Source: Micromonospora lupini (GTDB lineage Bacteria; Actinomycetota; Actinomycetes; Mycobacteriales; Micromonosporaceae). Taken from it: a DNA stretch of 64,000 nucleotides. Position numbers and translations under genes: made by a program. The notes under the pieces are model-generated. The model did not search any database. It was not told the origin of the DNA and worked only from the letters and a program-made list of their open reading frames with translations. Shown here piece after piece: positions 19,181-29,797 of this stretch. Position 1 is the first letter of the stretch; the number at the start of each line of letters is the position of its first letter. Where the stretch lies: contig NZ_JAPENL010000002.1 of NCBI RefSeq assembly GCF_026342015.1, forward strand, positions 439,001 to 503,000. Reading direction: 5' to 3'.

Positions 19181-20131
19181 TTACATGCTGGAGACGTCGC
19201 CCTGCTTGGCGCGGACGGCCTCGGCGGCGGCCAGGAGGCTGGCCCGCTCGTCGGCGTCCAGGTCGGTCTCGACGACCCGACGGACACCCTCGGCGCCGAT
19301 CTCGGCCTCGACACCCAGGTAGACGCCGGAGATGCCGTACTCGCCGTCGACCCAGGCGCAGACCGGCATGACGGCACCGGAGTCCTCGGCGACGGCCTTC
19401 GCCATCCGGGCGGCGGCGGCGGACGGGGCGTAGTACGCCGAACCCGTCTTGAGCAGCGCGACCACCTCGGCGCCACCGTTGCGGGTCTTGACGACCAGCT
19501 CCTCGATCTGCTCGGCCGGCATCGCGTCGCGCAGCGGCTTGCCGTCGACGGTGCTCCTGGACGGCACCGGGACCATGGTGTCGCCGTGCGAGCCCAGGGT
19601 CAGCGTGCGGACCGACGCCACCGGCACGTTCAGCGCCTCGGCGACGAAGTTGCTGAACCGGGCCGTGTCGAGCATGCCGGCCTGGCCGAGCACCCGGTTC
19701 TTGGGGAACTGGGTGGCGATCTGCGCCAGCGCGGTCATCTCGTCGAGCGGGTTGGAGACGACGATGACGACGGCGCTCGGGGCGTACTTGGCCACGTTCT
19801 CGGCGACCTGCCGCACGATCTTGGCGTTGGTCTCCAGCAGGTCCATCCGGCTCATGCCCGGCTTGCGCGCCAGGCCAGCGGTGATCACGACGACGTCGGA
19901 GCCCTCGATGGCCTCGTAGCCCTCGCCGTTCGGGCCGGTGGTCACACCCACGACCTTGGTCTCGAAGCCCTCGATGGCCCGCGACTGGTTGAGGTCGAGT
20001 GCGAGGCCCGCGGGCTTGCCCTCCACGATGTCGGTGATCACAACGGTGTCGAAGACGTCGTACTCGGCCAGGCGCTGTGCGGTGGTGGAGCCGTAGAAGC
20101 CAGCCCCGACGACAGTGACCTTCTTACCCAT
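19181..20131 (-). CDS. mdh: Malate dehydrogenase (LDH-like)
   Basis: A 316-residue NAD-dependent dehydrogenase that oxidises malate to oxaloacetate. It has the Rossmann motif VTVVGAGFYGSTTA, the mobile-loop arginines in AGLARKPGMSR, VVSNPLD, and the catalytic histidine in GSHGDTMVP. The methylated-type arginine pattern (RKPGMSR) points to malate rather than lactate. It is the LDH-like, tetrameric type. The gene follows folD on the same strand after 128 bases, so separate promoters are likely. Confidence 0.95.
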   Translation of the reverse strand: MGKKVTVVGAGFYGSTTAQRLAEYDVFDTVVITDIVEGKPAGLALDLNQSRAIEGFETKVVGVTTGPNGEGYEAIEGSDVVVITAGLARKPGMSRMDLLETNAKIVRQVAENVAKYAPSAVVIVVSNPLDEMTALAQIATQFPKNRVLGQAGMLDTARFSNFVAEALNVPVASVRTLTLGSHGDTMVPVPSRSTVDGKPLRDAMPAEQIEELVVKTRNGGAEVVALLKTGSAYYAPSAAAARMAKAVAEDSGAVMPVCAWVDGEYGISGVYLGVEAEIGAEGVRRVVETDLDADERASLLAAAEAVRAKQGDVSSM

Positions 20132-20259
20132 GGTCGTCCCACTCCCTGATACCAGTCGGTTTTCCGGACCGTATCAGCCATCCTGGCACCGATCCGGCCA
20201 GGGGCGGACAGTTATGACCGGACGGACGCGAACGGCACTCGTGGGACGGCCGCGACGGC

Positions 20260-21123
20260 TCAGCCGCGCTCGGCGCGCTCCACGACGTTGGTGAGGAGCA
20301 TGGCGCGGGTCATCGGGCCGACGCCGCCGGGCATCGGCACCACCGCGCCGGCCGTCTCGGCCACCTCGGGGTCGACGTCGCCTGTGTAGCGGCCCTTGCC
20401 GTCCGGGCCGATCACGCGGGTGATGCCGACGTCCACGACCACCGCACCCGGGTTGATCATGTCGGCGGTCAGCAGCCCTGGTACGCCGGCCGCGACGATG
20501 ACGATGTCGGCGGCCCGGGTGTGCGAGGCGAGGTCGAGGGTGCCGGTGTGGCAGAGGGTGACTGTGGCGTTCTCGCTGCGCCGGGTGAGCAGCAGGCCGA
20601 GCGGGCGACCGACTGTGTTGCCCCGGCCGACGACCGCAACTGTGGCGCCGCGCAGCGCCACGTCGTGGCGGCGGAGCAGCTCGACGATGCCGCGCGGGGT
20701 GCAGGGCAGCGGACCGTCGTAGCCGAGGACGAGGCGGCCCAGGTTGACCGGGTGCAGGCCGTCGGCGTCCTTGGCCGGGTCGATCAGCTCCAGCACCCGC
20801 TGGGTGTCCAGGTGGGCGGGCAGCGGCAACTGGACGATGTAGCCGTGGCACGCCGGGTCGGCGTTCAGCTCGGCCAGGACGTCGTCGACCTGCTGCTGGG
20901 TGGCGTCGGCCGGCAGCTCCCGGCGGATCGAGGCGATGCCCACCTCGGCGCAGTCACGGTGCTTGCCGTTGACGTACGCCTGGCTGCCCGGGTCGGCCCC
21001 GACCAGGACCGTGCCGAGCCCGGGGGTGATGCCGCGTTCCGCGAGAGCTTTCACCCGGATCCGCAGCTCGTCCTTGATCTCCGCCGCGGTCGCCTTGCCG
21101 TCCAGAACCGTCGCCGTCACCAC
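20260..21123 (-). CDS. folD: Methylenetetrahydrofolate dehydrogenase / cyclohydrolase
   Basis: A 287-residue bifunctional enzyme converting 5,10-methylene-THF to 10-formyl-THF, the formyl donor used by PurN and PurH also encoded here. Signature segments are [23 protein letters not shown] (with the catalytic Tyr and Lys), [23 protein letters not shown] and PGGVGPMT. Start is GTG at 21123; no strong ribosome site is visible. The 10-formyl-THF product links it functionally to the purine genes some 6 kb away. Confidence 0.96.
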   Translation of the reverse strand: MVTATVLDGKATAAEIKDELRIRVKALAERGITPGLGTVLVGADPGSQAYVNGKHRDCAEVGIASIRRELPADATQQQVDDVLAELNADPACHGYIVQLPLPAHLDTQRVLELIDPAKDADGLHPVNLGRLVLGYDGPLPCTPRGIVELLRRHDVALRGATVAVVGRGNTVGRPLGLLLTRRSENATVTLCHTGTLDLASHTRAADIVIVAAGVPGLLTADMINPGAVVVDVGITRVIGPDGKGRYTGDVDPEVAETAGAVVPMPGGVGPMTRAMLLTNVVERAERG

Positions 21124-21568
21124 CAGATCGTCTCATGTCCGGCACCTGCCGATCCGGCGACCTCGCTCCGGCCGGCAACCGAGGCCCCAGTCACGCCGCC
21201 AACGGTAACGATGAGTTAGGTGTCGCTCATCACTATGCGTGACATTCTGTGCAACCTGTCACCGGGAAAACGGTCGGACCCGCCAGGGCCGGGCCGGGAC
21301 CGGACAACTCGCCGAAGGCTGCCGAATACGGCCCAGTCGGCCAGACATCGCCCCCTCGCCGACGGCGAATGTGCAGCTCAGTGCCACCCGTCCCGTTTGG
21401 GGTAGCACGCGCGGCGGCACCCGGCAAGGAAGGTGTCCTCGGACCGTTACGCACCCGCAACCGGGTCGTTGTCGACGGCCGGTATCGCGACCTACCGTTA
21501 CCGCTTGTTGCGCAGCGTAAACCCAGCGTCGGGCCTGACTGCGCAGCGTGAGGAGATGAGGAGGCTCA
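21124..21568. other. Divergent intergenic region folD / oppA1
   Basis: No gene is supported here. An inverted repeat GATGAG-N10-CTCATC (21210-21231) and a second one, GTGACA-N12-TGTCAC (21239-21262), could be regulatory. A possible promoter for the opp operon is TTGTCG (21469-21474), 18 bases, TACCGT (21493-21498). AGGAG and GAGGAG stretches precede the oppA1 ATG. Confidence 0.4.
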
Positions 21569-23170
21569 ATGCGAGTTCGTAGACTCGCCGCCTGGACCGC
21601 CCTCCCGCTCGCGGTGACGCTGGGCCTCGCGGCCTGCGGCAGCGGCGGAGACGGTGGATCCGGCGGCAGCGGCAATTCGGCGGTCAGCATCCAGATCGGC
21701 GAGCCGAAGCACCTGGTTCCCACGAACACCACCGAGACGGCCGGCGCACAGGTGCTCACCGGCCTGTTCAGCCCGCTCGTCGACTACGACGCCCAGAACA
21801 AGCCGTACGAGGTCGCCGCGCAGTCGATCACCTCGTCCGACAACAAGGTCTGGACGATCAAGCTCAAGGACGGCTTCACCTTCCACAACGGCCAGAAGGT
21901 CACGTCCGAGGACTACATCAACGCCTGGAACTACGGCGCGTACGCCCCCAACGGTCAGGACAGCAACTACTTCTTCGAGAAGATCGCTGGCTACCCGGAC
22001 CTGCAGGGCAAGGAGCCGAAGGCCAAGGAGATGTCCGGTCTGAAGAAGGTCGACGACCTCACCTTCACCGTGACGCTCGCCGAGCCGTACATCGACTTCC
22101 GGACGATGCTCGGTTACACAGCCTTCTACCCGATGCCGGAGGCCGCGTTCTCGGCCCCGGGCGTGCTCAAGGACTCCTACGAGCAGGCGCCGATCGGGCA
22201 GGGCCCCTTCAAGATGAAGGGCACCTGGCAGCACGACAGCAAGATCGATGTCGAGCGCTATGACGCGTACCCGGGCGAGAAGCCCAAGGTGCAGAACATC
22301 GAGTTCCGGATCTACCAGCAGCTCACCGCGGCCTACGCGGACGTCCTGGCCGACAACCTGGACGTGCTGCCGACGATCCCGAGCGAGAGCCTGAGCACCG
22401 CGCCGACCGACCTGGGCGACAGGTACCAGACCAGCCCGATGTCGTCGTTCCAGTTCCTCGCGTTCCCGACGTTCGACAAGGACTACTCAAGCCCGGACGT
22501 GCGCAAGGCCATCTCGATGGCGATCGACCGTGACGAGATCACCAAGTCGGTCTTCAAGGGCTCGCAGCAGTCGGCGCGCTCCTTCGTCTCGCCGGTCCTG
22601 CCGGGCTACCGGGAGAACACCGCGGGCAAGGCGGGCGAGTTCAACCCGACCGAGGCCAAGAAGCTCTACCAGGCCGCCGGCGGCCCGAAGAAGATCGTCA
22701 TCTCCTACAACGGCGACGGCGGTCACAAGGACTGGGTCGACGCCACTGTCAACCAGCTCAAGGCCAACCTGGGTGTCGACGCCGTCGGTGTCGCCGAGCC
22801 GAAGTTCGCCGACCTGCTGACCAAGGTCGAGAAGAAGACGCCTGTGGGTGCGTTCCGGATGGGTTGGGTCATGGACTACCCGACCATGGAGGACTACCTC
22901 GGGCCGCTGTACAGCACCAACGGCTCGTCGAACTACTACGGCTACAGCAACCCGGAGTTCGACAGGCTCGTCAAGGAGGGTTCCGCCGCCAAGACGCAGG
23001 ACGAGGCGATCGCCAAGTACCAGCAGGCGGAGGACATCCTGGCCAAGGACATGCCGGTGATCCCGCTCCGCTTCGGCGAGAACGTGTTCGGCCACTCGTC
23101 CAAGGTCAAGAACGTGCAGATGGACCTGTTCCAGCGGGTCAACCTCGTCAAGATCGAAGCGGCCAGCTGA
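21569..23170 (+). CDS. Peptide ABC transporter substrate-binding lipoprotein
   Basis: A 533-residue OppA/DppA-like (SBP_bac_5) protein. The signal peptide ends in the lipobox LAAC with the lipidated Cys at residue 23, then a flexible Gly/Ser linker and the binding domain. It captures oligopeptides outside the membrane and hands them to the permeases encoded next. First gene of a five-gene operon (binding protein, two permeases, two ATPases). A stable hairpin follows before the first permease gene and could let this gene be made in excess. It is paralogous to the protein at 45142-46782. Confidence 0.93.
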   Translation: MRVRRLAAWTALPLAVTLGLAACGSGGDGGSGGSGNSAVSIQIGEPKHLVPTNTTETAGAQVLTGLFSPLVDYDAQNKPYEVAAQSITSSDNKVWTIKLKDGFTFHNGQKVTSEDYINAWNYGAYAPNGQDSNYFFEKIAGYPDLQGKEPKAKEMSGLKKVDDLTFTVTLAEPYIDFRTMLGYTAFYPMPEAAFSAPGVLKDSYEQAPIGQGPFKMKGTWQHDSKIDVERYDAYPGEKPKVQNIEFRIYQQLTAAYADVLADNLDVLPTIPSESLSTAPTDLGDRYQTSPMSSFQFLAFPTFDKDYSSPDVRKAISMAIDRDEITKSVFKGSQQSARSFVSPVLPGYRENTAGKAGEFNPTEAKKLYQAAGGPKKIVISYNGDGGHKDWVDATVNQLKANLGVDAVGVAEPKFADLLTKVEKKTPVGAFRMGWVMDYPTMEDYLGPLYSTNGSSNYYGYSNPEFDRLVKEGSAAKTQDEAIAKYQQAEDILAKDMPVIPLRFGENVFGHSSKVKNVQMDLFQRVNLVKIEAAS

Positions 23171-23186
23171 GCTGACCAACGGTTGC

Positions 23187-23218
23187 GGGTCACCCGGGCT
23201 ACGACGCCCGGGTGGCCC
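23187..23218 (+). terminator. Hairpin between binding protein and permease genes
   Basis: A 13-bp stem (23187-23199 with 23206-23218, one G-U pair, loop of 6) just after the binding-protein stop. Such hairpins often act as partial terminators or 3' stabilisers that raise expression of the binding protein over the permeases. Confidence 0.5.
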
Positions 23219-23371
23219 GGACCGCGCTATCCGGCGCGGGCCCGCACGCGGGCTCGGCGCGTCGGTGGCGCCGGCCTCCCCCGGGCCGGACGGCACGTCT
23301 CGGATATTTCGGGTACGACCAGAGATGCCGTCCTGCGACCCTTTCGCATATTTCCGGAGAGACTGCTAAGC

Positions 23372-24310
23372 ATGTTCCGCTACATCTTGCGGCGCCTACT
23401 CCAGATGGTCCTGGCGTTCTTCGGGACCACCCTGATCGTCTACGCGCTGATGTTCGCCGGCCAGGGCGACCCCATTCAGGCCCTCGCGGGCGAACGACCG
23501 GTGACCGCGGCCCAGCGGGCCTACCTGACGGAGAAGTACCACCTGGACGCGACAGGCGTGGGCGGCTTCTTCTACCGCTACTTCGACTACGTCAAGAGCC
23601 TGCTCCAGGGCGATCTCGGCCAGTCTCTGACCGGCCGCCAGATCGGTGACATCCTCCAGGCGGCCTGGCCGGTCACCCTCAAGCTCGCGCTCATCGCGCT
23701 CGCCGTGGCGATCATCTTCGGAGTCAGCGCCGGCGTGGTCGCAGGCATCCGCCGGGCCAGCATCTTCGACAACTCGACGCTTGTGCTGACCCTGCTCGTG
23801 CTGGGCATCCCGACCATCGTGCTGGCACCGCTCGCCCAGTTCTTCCTGGGCGTCAAGTGGCAGCTCTTCCCGCCCACCGCCGGCTCCCAGCCGACGTTCT
23901 ACGCGCTGCTGCTGCCGGGCATCGTGCTCGGCTCGCTGTCGCTGGCCACCGCGCTGCGGCTGACCCGAACCTCGGTGGCCGAGAACCTGCGCGCCGACTA
24001 CGTCCGGACCGCGCGGTCCAAGGGCCTGGTCAAGCGCCGCATCGTCACCGTCCACGTGCTGCGCAACTCGCTCATCCCGGTGGTCACCTTCCTCGGTGTG
24101 GAGCTGGGCAACCTGATGAGCGGCGCGATCATCACCGAGGGCGTCTTCAACATCCCCGGCGTGGGCTTCAACCTCTTCCGCGGCATCCGCACCGAGGACG
24201 GCCCCCTGGTGGTGGGCATCGTCAGCGTGCTCGTCGTGGTCTACCTGGTCTCGAACCTGGTGGTGGACGTCCTGTACGCCGTACTCGACCCGAGGATCCG
24301 CTATGAGTGA
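23372..24310 (+). CDS. oppB: Peptide ABC transporter permease, OppB type
   Basis: A 312-residue inner-membrane permease with six helices and the BPD_transp_1 EAA-loop region (RTARSKGL, then HVLRNSLIPVVTFLG). The N-terminus MFRYILRRLLQM is typical of OppB/DppB, and the ATG at 23372 is preferred over upstream in-frame starts because GGAGAG precedes it and the upstream part has no membrane-protein character. It overlaps the next permease gene by 8 bases. Together they form the membrane channel. Confidence 0.93.
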   Translation: MFRYILRRLLQMVLAFFGTTLIVYALMFAGQGDPIQALAGERPVTAAQRAYLTEKYHLDATGVGGFFYRYFDYVKSLLQGDLGQSLTGRQIGDILQAAWPVTLKLALIALAVAIIFGVSAGVVAGIRRASIFDNSTLVLTLLVLGIPTIVLAPLAQFFLGVKWQLFPPTAGSQPTFYALLLPGIVLGSLSLATALRLTRTSVAENLRADYVRTARSKGLVKRRIVTVHVLRNSLIPVVTFLGVELGNLMSGAIITEGVFNIPGVGFNLFRGIRTEDGPLVVGIVSVLVVVYLVSNLVVDVLYAVLDPRIRYE

Positions 24311-25259
24311 CTTTGAAACTGTGGCGGCCAGCGAGAACCAGGCCGCACGGCGTGGCCCCTCGGGCGAGCCGGGCACACCCAACCAGGTGGGCGCCGCGAA
24401 CAAGCCGCGCAGCCTGGCCGGCGACGCCTGGCGCGACCTACGCCGCAACCCGATCTTCTGGATCTCGCTGACGCTTGTCGTCGTCTTCACCCTGATGGCG
24501 CTGGCCCCAGGCGTGTTCACCGCCAACAGCCCGAACGACTGCCTGCTGTCCCGACAGCACGCCGGGCCGTCCGGCGGGGCCATCTTCGGGTACGACTTCC
24601 AGGGCTGCGACACGTACTCGCGGGCGGTCTACGGGACGCGGGCCTCGCTGCTGGTCGGCACGCTCGCCGCGCTCGGCACCGGCGTCATCGCGCTTGTCAT
24701 CGGCATGCTGGCCGGGTACTTCGGCCGCTGGGTCGACGCCGTGCTCTCCCGGGTGATCGACGTGGTGCTCGGCATCCCGCTGCTGCTGGCCGCGATCGTG
24801 CTGCTCAAGCGGGTGTCCAGCGACAGCGACAACGCGCGCATCGCAGCGGTGATCTTCGTGCTGGCCATCCTGGGCTGGACCACCGCCGCCCGGGTGGTGC
24901 GCTCCTCGGTGATCACCGCCAAGGAGCAGGACTACGTGGCGGCGGCCCGGATGCTCGGCGCCGGCAACGGCCGGATCATGTGGCGGCACATCCTGCCGAA
25001 CTCGCTGGCCCCGGCCATCGTCGTGTTGACCATCGCGCTCGGCTCGTTCATCGCCGCCGAGGCGACGCTCTCCTTCCTGGGGATCGGCCTCAAGGCGCCG
25101 ACCATCTCGTGGGGCCAGGACATCGACACCGGTCGCATCCACATGCGGGAGGCGGCGACGCCGCTGATCGTCCCGTCGGCCTTCCTCGCGCTGACCGTGC
25201 TGGCGTTCATCATGCTCGGCGACGCGATCCGTGACGCCTTCGACCCGAAGCTGCGGTGA
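24303..25259 (+). CDS. oppC: Peptide ABC transporter permease, OppC type
   Basis: A 318-residue permease with an N-terminal cytoplasmic stretch, one helix, a periplasm-facing domain, and the five-helix core of OppC/DppC. The EAA region includes AARMLGAGNGRIMWRHILPN. It overlaps oppB by 8 bases, so the pair is translationally coupled. It forms the heterodimeric channel with OppB. Confidence 0.93.
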   Translation: MSDFETVAASENQAARRGPSGEPGTPNQVGAANKPRSLAGDAWRDLRRNPIFWISLTLVVVFTLMALAPGVFTANSPNDCLLSRQHAGPSGGAIFGYDFQGCDTYSRAVYGTRASLLVGTLAALGTGVIALVIGMLAGYFGRWVDAVLSRVIDVVLGIPLLLAAIVLLKRVSSDSDNARIAAVIFVLAILGWTTAARVVRSSVITAKEQDYVAAARMLGAGNGRIMWRHILPNSLAPAIVVLTIALGSFIAAEATLSFLGIGLKAPTISWGQDIDTGRIHMREAATPLIVPSAFLALTVLAFIMLGDAIRDAFDPKLR

Positions 25260-25263
25260 CCTC

Positions 25264-26292
25264 ATGACCGTCAATCCCACTCCCGCCTCCGCCACACCCG
25301 AGGGCGGCCATCTGCTGGAGCTGCGGGACCTGCATGTCGAGTTCCGGACCAACGAGGGCGTGGCCCGGGTGATCAACGGCGTGTCCTACCACCTGGACGC
25401 CGGGGAGACCCTCGCGGTGCTCGGCGAGTCCGGCTCGGGCAAGTCGGTCACCGCCCAGGCGATCATGGGCATCCTGGACACGCCGCCCGCGTTCGTCCGC
25501 TCCGGCCAGATCCTCTACCGGGGTCAGGACCTGCTCACCGCCTCCGAGGAGCAGCGCCGGCAGGTCCGCGGCAAGGAGATCGCGATCATCTTCCAGGACG
25601 CGCTCTCCGCGCTGAACCCGGTCTTCCCCGTCGGTTGGCAGATCGGCGAGACGTTGCGTCAGCGCTCCGGCATGTCCCGAGGCGACGCCCGCCGCCGGGC
25701 CGTCGAGCTGATGGACCTGGTCAAGATCCCGGGTGCCGCCAAGCGGATCGGCGACTACCCGCACCAGTTCTCCGGCGGCATGCGGCAGCGCGTCATGATC
25801 GCCATGGCGCTGGCGCTGGACCCGAAGGTGCTGATCGCCGACGAGCCCACCACCGCGCTCGACGTCACAGTGCAGGCCCAGATCATGGACCTGCTGGCCG
25901 ACCTGCGTCGGGACCTCGACATGGCGATGATCCTGATCACCCACGACCTGGGCGTCGTCGCCGGCGTCGCGGACCGGATCGCGGTCATGTACGCGGGCCG
26001 GATCGTCGAGCACGCCGACGTCCGCTCGCTCTACAGGGCGCCGGCCCACCCGTACACCAAGGGGTTGTTGGAGTCGATCCCGCGGATGGACGTCCGCGGC
26101 CAGGAGCTGTCGACGATCAAGGGGTTGCCGCCGAACCTGATGCGCATCCCCTCCGGCTGCCCGTTCCACCCCCGGTGCCCGTACGTCCAGCAGGTCTGCG
26201 TGGACGTGGTGCCGCACGACCTGGTCCTCGGCGACGGCCGGACCAGCGCTTGCCACTTCGCGCAGGAGGTTCGTGATGACAGCGCCCGCTAG
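25264..26292 (+). CDS. oppD: Oligopeptide ABC transporter ATP-binding protein, OppD type
   Basis: A 342-residue ATPase with Walker A GESGSGKS, signature FSGGMRQR, Walker [12 protein letters not shown] and H-loop ITHDLG. The C-terminal oligopeptide-transporter domain has the cysteine-rich [10 protein letters not shown] segment seen in OppD/DppD, where it binds an iron-sulfur cluster in some members. Start ATG 25264 (in-frame earlier start lies inside oppC). It overlaps the next ATPase gene. Confidence 0.94.
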   Translation: MTVNPTPASATPEGGHLLELRDLHVEFRTNEGVARVINGVSYHLDAGETLAVLGESGSGKSVTAQAIMGILDTPPAFVRSGQILYRGQDLLTASEEQRRQVRGKEIAIIFQDALSALNPVFPVGWQIGETLRQRSGMSRGDARRRAVELMDLVKIPGAAKRIGDYPHQFSGGMRQRVMIAMALALDPKVLIADEPTTALDVTVQAQIMDLLADLRRDLDMAMILITHDLGVVAGVADRIAVMYAGRIVEHADVRSLYRAPAHPYTKGLLESIPRMDVRGQELSTIKGLPPNLMRIPSGCPFHPRCPYVQQVCVDVVPHDLVLGDGRTSACHFAQEVRDDSAR

Positions 26293-27310
26293 CTCCACAA
26301 AGGTCCGGGGCGAGACCATCCTCTCCGTCGACAACCTGGTGAAGCACTTCCCGATCAGCCAGGGTGTGCTGTTCCAGCGGCAGATCGGCGCCGTGAAGGC
26401 CGTCGACGGCGTGAGTTTCGAGCTGCGCCGGGGCGAGACGCTGGGTGTGGTCGGCGAGTCCGGCTGCGGCAAGTCCACACTCGCCCGGCTGCTGATGCGG
26501 CTGGAGACGCCGACCTCCGGGCGGGCCACCCTTGAGGGCAAGGACCTGTTCAAGGCCTCCGGGTCGGAGCTGCGCCGGCTGCGCCGCAACATGCAGATGG
26601 TCATGCAGGACCCGTACACCTCGCTGAACCCGCGGATGACTGTCGGCGACATCATCGGCGAGCCGTTCGAGATCCACCCGGACGCCGCGCCGAAGGGCAG
26701 CAAGGCCAGGCGGGTCCAGGAGCTGCTGGACGTCGTCGGGCTCAATCCGGAGCACATCAACAGGTACCCGCACCAGTTCTCCGGCGGTCAGCGTCAGCGC
26801 ATCGGCATCGCCCGCGCGCTCGCGCTGCGGCCCGAGGTGATCGTCTGCGACGAGCCCGTCTCGGCGCTTGACGTCTCCATCCAGGCCCAGGTGATCAACC
26901 TGCTGGAGCAGCTCCAGGACGAGTTCGGGCTGTCGTACATCTTCATCGCCCACGACCTGTCGGTGGTCCGGCACATCGCCGACCGGGTGGCGGTCATGTA
27001 CCTCGGTCGGATCGTCGAGATCGGCACCGAGGACGAGATCTACGAGCGCGCCACCCACCCGTACACCCAGGCACTGCTCTCGGCCGTGCCGGTGCCGGAC
27101 CCGGAGGTACGCGACCAGCGGAACATGATCCGGCTGGTCGGCGACGTGCCGAGCCCGGCCGACCCGCCGAGCGGCTGCCACTTCCGGACCCGCTGCTGGA
27201 AGGCCCAGGACATCTGCGCCAAGGAGGACCCCCAAACGGTCCCCAGAGCAGCAGACCCCCACCCGTCCGCCTGCCACTTCGCCGAACTCCGCCCGCCAAC
27301 CCCAGCCTGA
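26276..27310 (+). CDS. oppF: Oligopeptide ABC transporter ATP-binding protein, OppF type
   Basis: A 344-residue ATPase, last gene of the operon, with Walker [10 protein letters not shown], signature FSGGQRQR, Walker [13 protein letters not shown] and H-loop IAHDLS, followed by the OppF C-terminal domain with GCHFRTRCW. ATG 26276 is chosen over GTG 26273 because AGGAGGT at 26264-26270 is five bases upstream of it. A perfect 20-bp palindrome follows the stop and probably ends transcription. Confidence 0.94.
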   Translation: MTAPASSTKVRGETILSVDNLVKHFPISQGVLFQRQIGAVKAVDGVSFELRRGETLGVVGESGCGKSTLARLLMRLETPTSGRATLEGKDLFKASGSELRRLRRNMQMVMQDPYTSLNPRMTVGDIIGEPFEIHPDAAPKGSKARRVQELLDVVGLNPEHINRYPHQFSGGQRQRIGIARALALRPEVIVCDEPVSALDVSIQAQVINLLEQLQDEFGLSYIFIAHDLSVVRHIADRVAVMYLGRIVEIGTEDEIYERATHPYTQALLSAVPVPDPEVRDQRNMIRLVGDVPSPADPPSGCHFRTRCWKAQDICAKEDPQTVPRAADPHPSACHFAELRPPTPA

Positions 27311-27332
27311 TCGCACCCCGCCCAGCCCCGCT

Positions 27333-27387
27333 GATCATGAAGTTATTGCCCCGCACATCGGCGTGTCGGGGCAATAACTTCATGATC
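27333..27387. repeat. Palindrome, family B, copy 1 (between oppF and purH)
   Basis: A perfect 20-bp stem (27333-27352 with 27368-27387; core GATCATGAAGTTATTGCCCC) with a 15-base loop lies between convergent genes. A decayed relative is at 57318-57373. The low GC of the arms in so GC-rich a genome argues for a repeat family rather than a chance terminator, though it may still work as one. Confidence 0.7.
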
Positions 27388-27401
27388 GACGGGGTCTTTG
27401 G

Positions 27402-28973
27402 TCAGTGGAAGAAGTGGCGGGTTCCCGTTAGGTACATCGTCACGTTTGCCTTTCGGGCCGCTTCGATCACCTCTTCGTCGCGGATCGAGCCGCCGGGCTG
27501 CACGATGGCGCGGACACCGGCGTCGATGAGGATCTGCGGGCCGTCGGCGAACGGGAAGAACGCGTCCGACGCCGCGACCGACCCCCGGGCGCGGTCGGCA
27601 CCTGCGCGGGTGACCGCGAGCTGCGCCGAGTCGACCCGGTTGACCTGACCCATGCCGACCCCGACGGTGGCGGCGTCCTTGGCGAGCAGGATCGCGTTGC
27701 TCTTCACCGCGCGGACAGCACGCCAGGCGAACGCCAGGTCGCGCAGCAACTCCTCGTCGGCGGCCTCGCCTGTCGCCAACTGCCAGTTGGCCGGGTCGTC
27801 GCCGGGGGCGTCCACCCGGTCGGCGACCTGGGCCAGCACCCCACCGGTCACCGACCGCAACTCCACGAGCGCCGGCGTCCAGGCCGGCGCCCGCAGCAGC
27901 CGGATGTTCTTCTTGCCCTGCAACACCTCGACGGCGCCCTCGTCGAAGCCGGGGGCGACCACCACCTCGGTGAAGATCTCGGCGACCTGCCGGGCCAGCT
28001 CGACCGAGACCGACCGGTTGACAGCGATGACGCCGCCGAACGCCGACACCGGGTCGCAGGCGTGCGCCCTGCGGTGCGCCTCGGCGACGTCCGCGCCCAC
28101 CGCGATGCCGCACGGGTTGGCGTGCTTGATGATCGCCACCGCCGGCTGGTCGGTGAAGTCGTTGGCGGCCCGCCAGGCGGCGTCGGCGTCGACGTAGTTG
28201 TTGTACGACATCTCCTTGCCGTGCAACTGCTCGGCCTGGGCCAGCCCCGCCGGGGCGTCCGGGTCGGTGTAGAGCGCTGCGGGCTGGTGCGGGTTCTCCC
28301 CGTAGCGCAGCGCTGTCGACTTGCGCAGCGCCAGACCCGCGAACTGCGGCCAGGAGTCGTCGGCGGGCGCCAACTCCCTGGCACACCACTGGGCCACCGC
28401 GACGTCGTACTCGGCGATGTCGGCGAACGCGCGGGCGGCCAGCGCGCGACGCTGGGCCAGCGTGAAACCACCCTCGTCGAGCGCACCGAGCAGCGCCGGA
28501 TAGCCGGCCGGGTCGGTGAGGACCGCCACCGAGGCGTGGTTCTTGGCGGCGGCCCGCACCATGGCCGGGCCACCGATGTCGATCTGCTCCACGCACTCCT
28601 CGACGCCGGCCCCGGAGGCGACTGTCGCCTGGAACGGGTAGAGGTTGGAGACCAGCAGGTCGAACGCCGCCACGCCCAGCTCGTCGAGCTGTGCCACGTG
28701 CGTGTCCTTGCGCAGGTCCGCGAGGAGGCCGGCGTGCACCTTCGGGTGCAGGGTCTTCACCCGGCCGTCGAGCACCTCGGGGAAGCCGGTCACCGTCTCC
28801 ACAGGCGTCACCGGAACCCCGGCGGCGGCGATGGTGCCCGCCGTGCTGCCGGTGGACACGATCTCCACACCGGCCGCGTGCAGGGCCTGAGCCAGCTCGA
28901 CCAGCCCGGTCTTGTCGTAGACGCTGACAAGCGCCCGCCGAATCGGGCGGCGCCCGTCCTGAGTGGGACTCAC
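27402..28973 (-). CDS. purH: Bifunctional AICAR formyltransferase / IMP cyclohydrolase
   Basis: A 523-residue enzyme for the last two steps of IMP synthesis. The N-terminal MGS-like cyclohydrolase domain has [12 protein letters not shown] and [22 protein letters not shown]; the C-terminal AICAR transformylase domain has the KHANPCG motif and ends [14 protein letters not shown]..., GTRHFFH. It overlaps purN by four bases (ATGA) and is co-translated. 10-formyl-THF would come from FolD. Confidence 0.97.
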   Translation of the reverse strand: MSPTQDGRRPIRRALVSVYDKTGLVELAQALHAAGVEIVSTGSTAGTIAAAGVPVTPVETVTGFPEVLDGRVKTLHPKVHAGLLADLRKDTHVAQLDELGVAAFDLLVSNLYPFQATVASGAGVEECVEQIDIGGPAMVRAAAKNHASVAVLTDPAGYPALLGALDEGGFTLAQRRALAARAFADIAEYDVAVAQWCARELAPADDSWPQFAGLALRKSTALRYGENPHQPAALYTDPDAPAGLAQAEQLHGKEMSYNNYVDADAAWRAANDFTDQPAVAIIKHANPCGIAVGADVAEAHRRAHACDPVSAFGGVIAVNRSVSVELARQVAEIFTEVVVAPGFDEGAVEVLQGKKNIRLLRAPAWTPALVELRSVTGGVLAQVADRVDAPGDDPANWQLATGEAADEELLRDLAFAWRAVRAVKSNAILLAKDAATVGVGMGQVNRVDSAQLAVTRAGADRARGSVAASDAFFPFADGPQILIDAGVRAIVQPGGSIRDEEVIEAARKANVTMYLTGTRHFFH

Positions 28974-29590
28974 GGAACCGTGACCTTCCTTCCGGTGATG
29001 GTCCAGCCTTCGCGGACCAGGCGGCCGACCTGCTCGACGAGCTGGCGGCGCTCGGCTTCCTTGATGCGCTCGGTGAGCGCGTCCACGTCGTCGTCGTCGA
29101 GCACCGGCACCGCGACCTGCGCCACGATCGGCCCGGTGTCCATGCCGGCGTCGACGAAGAAGAGCGTGGCACCGGTGAGCTTCACGCCGTAGGCGAGGGC
29201 GTCACGCGGGCCGTGGATGCCGGGGAACGCCGGCAGCAGGGTGTTGTGGGTGTTCAGGTAGCGGTCGCCGAAGGCGGCGAGGAAGTGCGGGCCCACCAGT
29301 TTGAGGAAGCCGGCGGAGATGACCAGGTCGGGCTGGTGTTTGGCGACGTGCGCGGTGAGCGCGACGTCCCAGTCCTCCCGGGTGTCGTGGTCGCGGACCC
29401 GCTCGACGAACGTCGGCACCCCCGCCGCGTCGGCCCGGTCCAGGCCCGCGATGCCGTCGCGGTCCGCGCCGACCGCGACGACCTGTGCGCCGTACGCGGG
29501 ATCGACTGCGGCGTCCAGCAGGGCCTGCAGATTACTCCCGGAGCCGGAGATGAGGACGACGATGCGGGCGACGGACGCGGGCTCGGTCAC
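28970..29590 (-). CDS. purN: Phosphoribosylglycinamide formyltransferase
   Basis: A 206-residue GAR transformylase (third step of purine synthesis). It shows [12 protein letters not shown] for phosphate binding, [24 protein letters not shown] with the catalytic histidine, and MDTGPIVAQ with the catalytic aspartate. Start is GTG at 29590, with TAGGGT six bases upstream and no Shine-Dalgarno, so the purN-purH message appears leaderless. Confidence 0.96.
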   Translation of the reverse strand: MTEPASVARIVVLISGSGSNLQALLDAAVDPAYGAQVVAVGADRDGIAGLDRADAAGVPTFVERVRDHDTREDWDVALTAHVAKHQPDLVISAGFLKLVGPHFLAAFGDRYLNTHNTLLPAFPGIHGPRDALAYGVKLTGATLFFVDAGMDTGPIVAQVAVPVLDDDDVDALTERIKEAERRQLVEQVGRLVREGWTITGRKVTVP

Positions 29591-29596
29591 CGGGCC

Positions 29597-29602
29597 ACCC
29601 TA
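29597..29602 (-). promoter_or_regulatory. Candidate -10 box TAGGGT of purNH
   Basis: On the minus strand TAGGGT ends six bases before the purN GTG, the spacing of a leaderless promoter. Confidence 0.4.
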
Positions 29603-29797
29603 TCGGGCAGGTCAGGACGCCCCTCGGTTGGGCGGTTCGCCGATCTGTGACAGTGACCGACGGGCGGAGTGAGCGGTTATCGGGAGTAACGCGTGGTATG
29701 TCGTCACGCTGCTGTGCTGTGCCTGAGGTGGTCTGACCGCGATCATGGGTGGGAACAACAGCAGCAACTGACGGAACCAGTCCAAGGAGCTTCTCGA